A program made the position numbers and the translations under genes. A model generated the notes under the pieces. That model made no database searches. It saw only the letters and a program-made list of their open reading frames with translations, and was not told where the DNA came from. DNA of 64,000 nucleotides. Origin: JBOFFC01 sp051648405 (GTDB lineage Bacteria > Planctomycetota > Planctomycetia > Pirellulales > Lacipirellulaceae). Positions 60,499-64,000 of the stretch are shown one piece after another (positions within the stretch are counted from its first letter, which is position 1; each line of letters opens with the position of its first letter). The DNA lies in NCBI GenBank assembly GCA_051648405.1, contig JBOFFC010000159.1:133648-197647 (forward strand), read 5' to 3'.

Positions 60499-62265
60499 AT
60501 GCTGTTGCGCGTGCTACGTGTCGGGTTGATCGCGGTGGTTGCACTCGCCGGGGTCGCCCGCGCCGAGCTCCAGCCGGCCGAGGTGGCGGTCGTCGCCCGC
60601 CGCGGGGACAAGAACTCCGAGGGGCTCGCCCGCTACTACTGCCGCCAGCGGCAGGTCCCCGAGGCGAACATCTGCTTGATCGACGCGCCGGACCAAGAAG
60701 AGGTCCCGGCCGAGCTGTGGCGGTGGGCGATCCGCCCCGAGGTCCGCAAGTGGCTCGACGAAAACGACCCCCAGCGCAAGCTGCGCTGCCTGGTCACCGT
60801 GTGGGGGGTGCCGCTGAAGATCGCCGCTACGCCGAGCGGCGAGGGGAACGCCAAAGAGGCCGCGGCCCGCTCGTCGCTCGACGCCTACCGCAAGCACCTC
60901 GACGGGGAACGCGACCGACGCCTGACGATCCTCAAGCGGCTGACGACCGCGCTCGACGAGCTCGGCGGCGGGGCGCTGCTCGCCGACGCGCTCGCCGCGG
61001 CCGAAGGAGAAAAGAAGGAGACGACCGCGCTGGAGCGCCTGAAGGGGGTCCAGACGCGGCTCGAGGCGGCCCTCCGGGCGGCGCAGGCCCGCGTGCAGGG
61101 CATGCCCGACGCGACCGCCAAGGCCGAGGCCGCCCAGCGCCTGCAGCAACTGGCGACGGCTGCCGGCGGGGCGCGGGTCCTGCTCCAGGGGATGGACCAG
61201 CAACTCGGCCCGGCGCTCGCGGCCAACAAGAAGGTCCTCGACGCGGGCCCCGAGCCGGCCACGGCGCCGCAGCTCAGCCCGCAACTGGCCGAGCTCCGCA
61301 GCCAGTTCGACCAGCTCCGCGGCCGCGCGTCGGCCTTCGCCGAGATCAAGCTGCTGATGGACCAGAGCCCGCCGTCGATCGAGCGCGACGCGCTGATCCT
61401 CGCCACCCTGCAGCAGAACGGCGGCCTGCTGGCCTCGATCGAGTGGCTCAACGAGCAGATCGGCGTCGTCGAGAAGAACGAGACCGGCGCCGCGTTCGAC
61501 AGCGAGTTGTCGCTCGTCCTGTGGGACGACGGCTACGAGCTGCTCCGCTGGCAGCCGAACTACCTGCGCGCGATCTTCGACGACTCGCAACTCCGCGAGA
61601 CGTTCCCCACGCTGATGGTCGCCCGCATCGACGCCCCCACCGTCGAGCTCGCCAAGCGGCTCATCGACACGGCGATCCAGGTCGAGAAGCAGGGGGGCGT
61701 CAAGGGGAAGGCCTACTTCGACGCCCGCGGCATGGCCAAGCTCGAGGGTCCTCCCTACGCGCCCGGGAGCTACGAGGACTACGACCGCGCGGTGCTCGTC
61801 ACCGCCAAGGGGTTCGAGGAAGAGACCGAGATCACCACGGTCCTCAACGACAAGCCCGAGCTGTTCCAGCCCGGCGAGTGCCCCGACGCGGCCCTCTACT
61901 GCGGCTGGTACAGCCTGGCGAAGTACGTCGACGCCTTCGAGTGGGCGCCCGGCGCGGTCGCTTACCACCTGGCCAGCGGCGAGCTCGCCACGCTCCGCAC
62001 CAAGGAGAGCCAAGTCTGGTGCAAGCGGATGCTCGAGGAAGGGGTCTGCGCCACGATCGGCCCGGTCTACGAGCCCTACCTGGTGAGCTTCCCGCGCCCC
62101 AACGAGTTCTTCGCCGTGCTGCTACAAGGGGAGTTGCCGCTCGTCGAGGCGTACTACCGCACCCAGCCCTTCACCAGTTGGCAGCAAGCGCTGATCGGCG
62201 ACCCCCTCTACCACCCGTTCCCGAAGCGGGCCCCGAAGAACTCGATGCCGGTGGTGAAGCCGTAG
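60499..62265 (+). CDS. TIGR03790 family protein with long coiled-coil insertion
   Basis: 588 residues from ATG 60499 (an upstream TTG at 60493 is possible). Signal RVGLIAVVALAGVARA. The TIGR03790 start follows: VAVVARRGDKNSEGLARYYC and R-Q-V-P-E-A-N-I-C-L-I-D, then LRCLVTVWGVPLKIAATPSG. About 200 residues at 126-334 form an Ala/Gln/Glu-rich coiled coil (LKGVQTRLEAALRAAQARVQ; SPQLAELRSQFDQLRGRASA) that splits the family domain. It resumes with FDSELSLVLWDDGYELLRWQ, PTLMVARIDAPTVELAKRLI and QALIGDPLYHPFPK. Family function is unknown; it is exported and restricted mostly to planctomycetes and relatives. Confidence 0.82.
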   Translation: MLLRVLRVGLIAVVALAGVARAELQPAEVAVVARRGDKNSEGLARYYCRQRQVPEANICLIDAPDQEEVPAELWRWAIRPEVRKWLDENDPQRKLRCLVTVWGVPLKIAATPSGEGNAKEAAARSSLDAYRKHLDGERDRRLTILKRLTTALDELGGGALLADALAAAEGEKKETTALERLKGVQTRLEAALRAAQARVQGMPDATAKAEAAQRLQQLATAAGGARVLLQGMDQQLGPALAANKKVLDAGPEPATAPQLSPQLAELRSQFDQLRGRASAFAEIKLLMDQSPPSIERDALILATLQQNGGLLASIEWLNEQIGVVEKNETGAAFDSELSLVLWDDGYELLRWQPNYLRAIFDDSQLRETFPTLMVARIDAPTVELAKRLIDTAIQVEKQGGVKGKAYFDARGMAKLEGPPYAPGSYEDYDRAVLVTAKGFEEETEITTVLNDKPELFQPGECPDAALYCGWYSLAKYVDAFEWAPGAVAYHLASGELATLRTKESQVWCKRMLEEGVCATIGPVYEPYLVSFPRPNEFFAVLLQGELPLVEAYYRTQPFTSWQQALIGDPLYHPFPKRAPKNSMPVVKP

Positions 62266-62314
62266 CGGAGCGGGCAGAGGGCAGCCGGCAGTGGGCAGCG
62301 ACGCGCCGCTCGCG

Positions 62315-62441
62315 GAGCCGCGACCGTCAAGGGAGCGACCAGCAGCGCAAACCAGCTCGCAATAGCTGAACGCAGCGCAACGTCAGGCGAGCTCAAAGGC
62401 TGGGCCACGCTCTCCGGACGCTCCCTCGACGGTCGCGGCTC
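62315..62441. repeat. 22-bp inverted repeats around an 83-base core
   Basis: 62315-62336 begins GAGCCGCGACCGTCAAGGGA and matches the complement of 62420-62441 with one mismatch. The core has short CGCAGCGCAACGTCAGGCGAG-like direct/inverted fragments but no gene. It lies between convergent genes, beside GGGCAG heptamers (about 62270-62300) like those near 45480. It could be a MITE-like element or a long terminator; no transposase is nearby. Confidence 0.7.
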
Positions 62442-62456
62442 TGCCGCTCGTCTGCG

Positions 62457-64000
62457 CTACTCCAGCAACCCCTCGTGCAGCGCCATCCACAGCGGCAGCA
62501 GGTAGAACGTCCCGTCGTCGCGCAGCGCTCCGTCGGCGCCCCCGTCGACCTCGTAGGGGTCGCCGTTCCACTTCATCACGCGCCGCTCGCTCGGCGGCAG
62601 CACGACGTCGAGCGAACGCTTGCGCCCGTCGCGGCTCACGACCACACGCCCCACGTCCTGCCGGTCGCTGTTTACCACCGTCCAGCAGGTGAAGTCGATC
62701 GGCGTGTCGCGGAACCACTCGGTGGCGACGCGCCGCTCGTCGGCGAGCTCCGCCGCTGCGTCCTTGCCCTCAATCCCCGCCCAGTTAACGGCCGCGAACA
62801 GCGGGCTCCGCTCGGGGCGCTCGACCGCGTACGACCGCCGCAGGCTGTCGATGTAGGCCGCCCGGCGGCGCGGGTCGCGCTCCAGGTCGAGCAGCGGGTA
62901 GTACGCCAGGAACGCCAGCTCGTCGTCGCTGTGGTTGATCGCGTCGGGGGGGGAGAGGACCTTCTGCAGGATCGTGTTCTGCGCGTAGGCGTGCTCGGTC
63001 ACCAGCCGCTCGGCCTCGCGCGCGTACTTGGGGTCGCCGGTGACGTGCGTCGCCACGGCCAGGAACGAAAGGATCTCGATCGAGTTGGTCCCCCGCTCCT
63101 CGATCCGCTCGGGGTCGTCGTTCAGCGTCGCCGGGTCCCAGAAGCCCCAGGTGGTCCGCTCGCCGTCGAGGTCGTGGTACCGCAAGCCGTCGGCGAGGAT
63201 CTTGTCGGTTACGCGCCGCACGACGCCGGCGATCGCCTCGCGCGCTGCCGAGTCGTTCAAGAGCTCGAAGCAGACGTACCAGGCGAAGTAGTGCCCCACG
63301 AGCTCGTCGCTCGACGTGTCCCCCTTCCACCACAGCAGGCCGTCGGCCGTTTTGTGCCACTCGCCTCCGTAGCGTGTCGCCGGGTCGGGGTCGTCGATCA
63401 CACGGACGAAGCTCCGCGCCAAGAAGCCCGGCACGCCGGTCACGCGCTCCAGCCGCAGCAGCGCGTCGAGCGACTCGAGGGCGTTGGCCCGCGCGTCGGC
63501 CGCGCCGGTCTCTGCGAAGCGGAACGCCTCGGCGGCGACGTACATCGCGGTCCAAAGGCCGTCGTTGTCGTTCGAGGGGACGCTGACCCCCTCCCGCGGG
63601 TCGCCGGGGACCTTCAGCAGCCCCTCGCCGACGAGCCCCTCGCGGAGGTGCCAGCGCCGCAGCGCCGCGTTGGCCGCCTTGGCCTTCGCGCGCAACGTCG
63701 TAGTCCGCGCGACGATCCGGCCGGCGCCCTCGGTGGTGGTCACCAAGACCCCCGCTTCGTCGTTCGCCAACCGCTCGATCCCCGTCACCTCCCCCGGCGG
63801 CAACCAACGCCGAGAATGAAACAACCGCCAGCGCCCCTCGGCCGGCGTTCGCCCGGGCTCCAGCATCCCCACCCCCCGCGGCCAAGCACCCCAAACCCGC
63901 CCCCCGCCCCCATCGACCACCCCTAGCGGCAAAGCCGCGTAGGGTGGGCGCAGCCCACCGGCAGGGAGGCCAACCACCACAGGGCGTCCCACCGTCTCAC
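62457..64000 (-). CDS. Unknown alpha-barrel-like protein, 5' end beyond window
   Basis: At least 511 residues, open at the right edge, so the true start may be outside; an internal GTG at 63992 is the first visible. No signal seen. From about residue 110 it reads as an (alpha/alpha)-barrel-like enzyme: NDNDGLWTAMYVAAEAFRFA, ANALESLDALLRLERVTGVP, GLLWWKGDTSSDELVGHYFA, GTNSIEILSFLAVATHVTGD, with an N-terminal beta domain. Similar helical repeats occur in polysaccharide lyases and glycosidases and in DUF-type planctomycete proteins. I do not recognise the family. Confidence 0.7.
   Translation of the reverse strand, partial: ETVGRPVVVGLPAGGLRPPYAALPLGVVDGGGGRVWGAWPRGVGMLEPGRTPAEGRWRLFHSRRWLPPGEVTGIERLANDEAGVLVTTTEGAGRIVARTTTLRAKAKAANAALRRWHLREGLVGEGLLKVPGDPREGVSVPSNDNDGLWTAMYVAAEAFRFAETGAADARANALESLDALLRLERVTGVPGFLARSFVRVIDDPDPATRYGGEWHKTADGLLWWKGDTSSDELVGHYFAWYVCFELLNDSAAREAIAGVVRRVTDKILADGLRYHDLDGERTTWGFWDPATLNDDPERIEERGTNSIEILSFLAVATHVTGDPKYAREAERLVTEHAYAQNTILQKVLSPPDAINHSDDELAFLAYYPLLDLERDPRRRAAYIDSLRRSYAVERPERSPLFAAVNWAGIEGKDAAAELADERRVATEWFRDTPIDFTCWTVVNSDRQDVGRVVVSRDGRKRSLDVVLPPSERRVMKWNGDPYEVDGGADGALRDDGTFYLLPLWMALHEGLLE

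Noticed and set aside
60420..62369. Plus-strand frame of about 650 codons overlapping the TIGR03790 gene
   Set aside because: Arg/Gly/Pro-rich shadow in a different phase; the real frame has a signal peptide and family motifs.
62315..62441. Insertion sequence
   Set aside because: Inverted ends are present but the core is too short for a transposase and no target duplication is evident.

Overview
The window reads as a GC-rich planctomycete chromosome, most likely Pirellulales (Lacipirellulaceae-like). Lineage markers seen directly are: five proteins with a PEP-CTERM tail, three proteins with paired dockerin-like D-x-N-x-D-G repeats, two DUF1559 prepilin-like proteins, a DUF1587/1595/1592/1588/1585 cytochrome protein coupled to a DUF1552 protein, a TIGR03790 protein, a DUF1080 protein, and an N-terminal LEDRRLLA sorting-type motif. 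The species cannot be named from this sequence alone.

Layout. 1-1624: two coupled pseudopilin genes (minus), the second leaving the window. 1673-1745: tRNA-Ala(UGC). 1841-3793: secreted beta-helix protein with dockerin-like repeats. 3888-6284: exported catalase-peroxidase katG. 6429-9332: an AT-richer, decayed RHS polymorphic-toxin locus (minus) made of RHS core pieces, a nuclease-like toxin tip, and three intact immunity-like or unknown genes, cut by a palindromic repeat element. 9467-12319: a TIGR03032-TPR-SPINDLY (OGT-type) fusion. 12426-13109: PEP-CTERM protein.

13226-35365 is an exopolysaccharide locus: membrane GT-C enzyme, GH123/DUF4091-like lipoprotein, five more glycosyltransferases, Wzy-like polymerase/ligase, NodB-like protein, Wzx-like flippase and initiating sugar-phosphate transferase. 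These are followed by a TolC-like protein, a Wzc-like chain-length protein with a degenerate kinase domain, a DUF1559 pilin-like protein and a cytochrome-aldose dehydrogenase. Most genes overlap by 1-4 bases, so translation is coupled along each arm. An inverted-repeat-rich 590-base region separates the minus assembly arm from the plus export arm. The polysaccharide would be started on undecaprenyl phosphate, extended by the GTs, flipped, polymerised and exported. Several GTs resemble those accompanying exosortase/PEP-CTERM systems, and PEP-CTERM substrates flank the locus, but no exosortase lies in the window.

35601-41243: two PEP-CTERM proteins sharing a terminator, and chromate transporter chrA. 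41583-43175: DUF1559 protein with eroded signature residues plus its lipoprotein partner. 43253-46228: ECF sigma factor followed by a membrane-anchored von Willebrand/YfbK protein, a possible sigma/anti-sigma pair. 46609-50791: DUF1080, planctomycete cytochrome and DUF1552 genes. 50867-53394: two PEP-CTERM proteins and an exported methyltransferase. 53449-57087: MBOAT / SGNH / FemAB-type module for acylating an extracellular polymer. 57353-60298: alpha-L-fucosidase coupled to a YeiH-type transporter and a small unknown protein. 60499-62265: TIGR03790 protein with a coiled-coil insert. 62457-64000: unknown helical-barrel protein cut by the right edge.

The most distinctive region is the RHS toxin graveyard at 6429-9332. 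Other points of note are the degenerate Wzc, the pilin-like protein that lost its Glu5, the OGT fusion and the sigma/vWA pair. No CRISPR array, prophage, insertion-sequence transposase or rRNA was seen.
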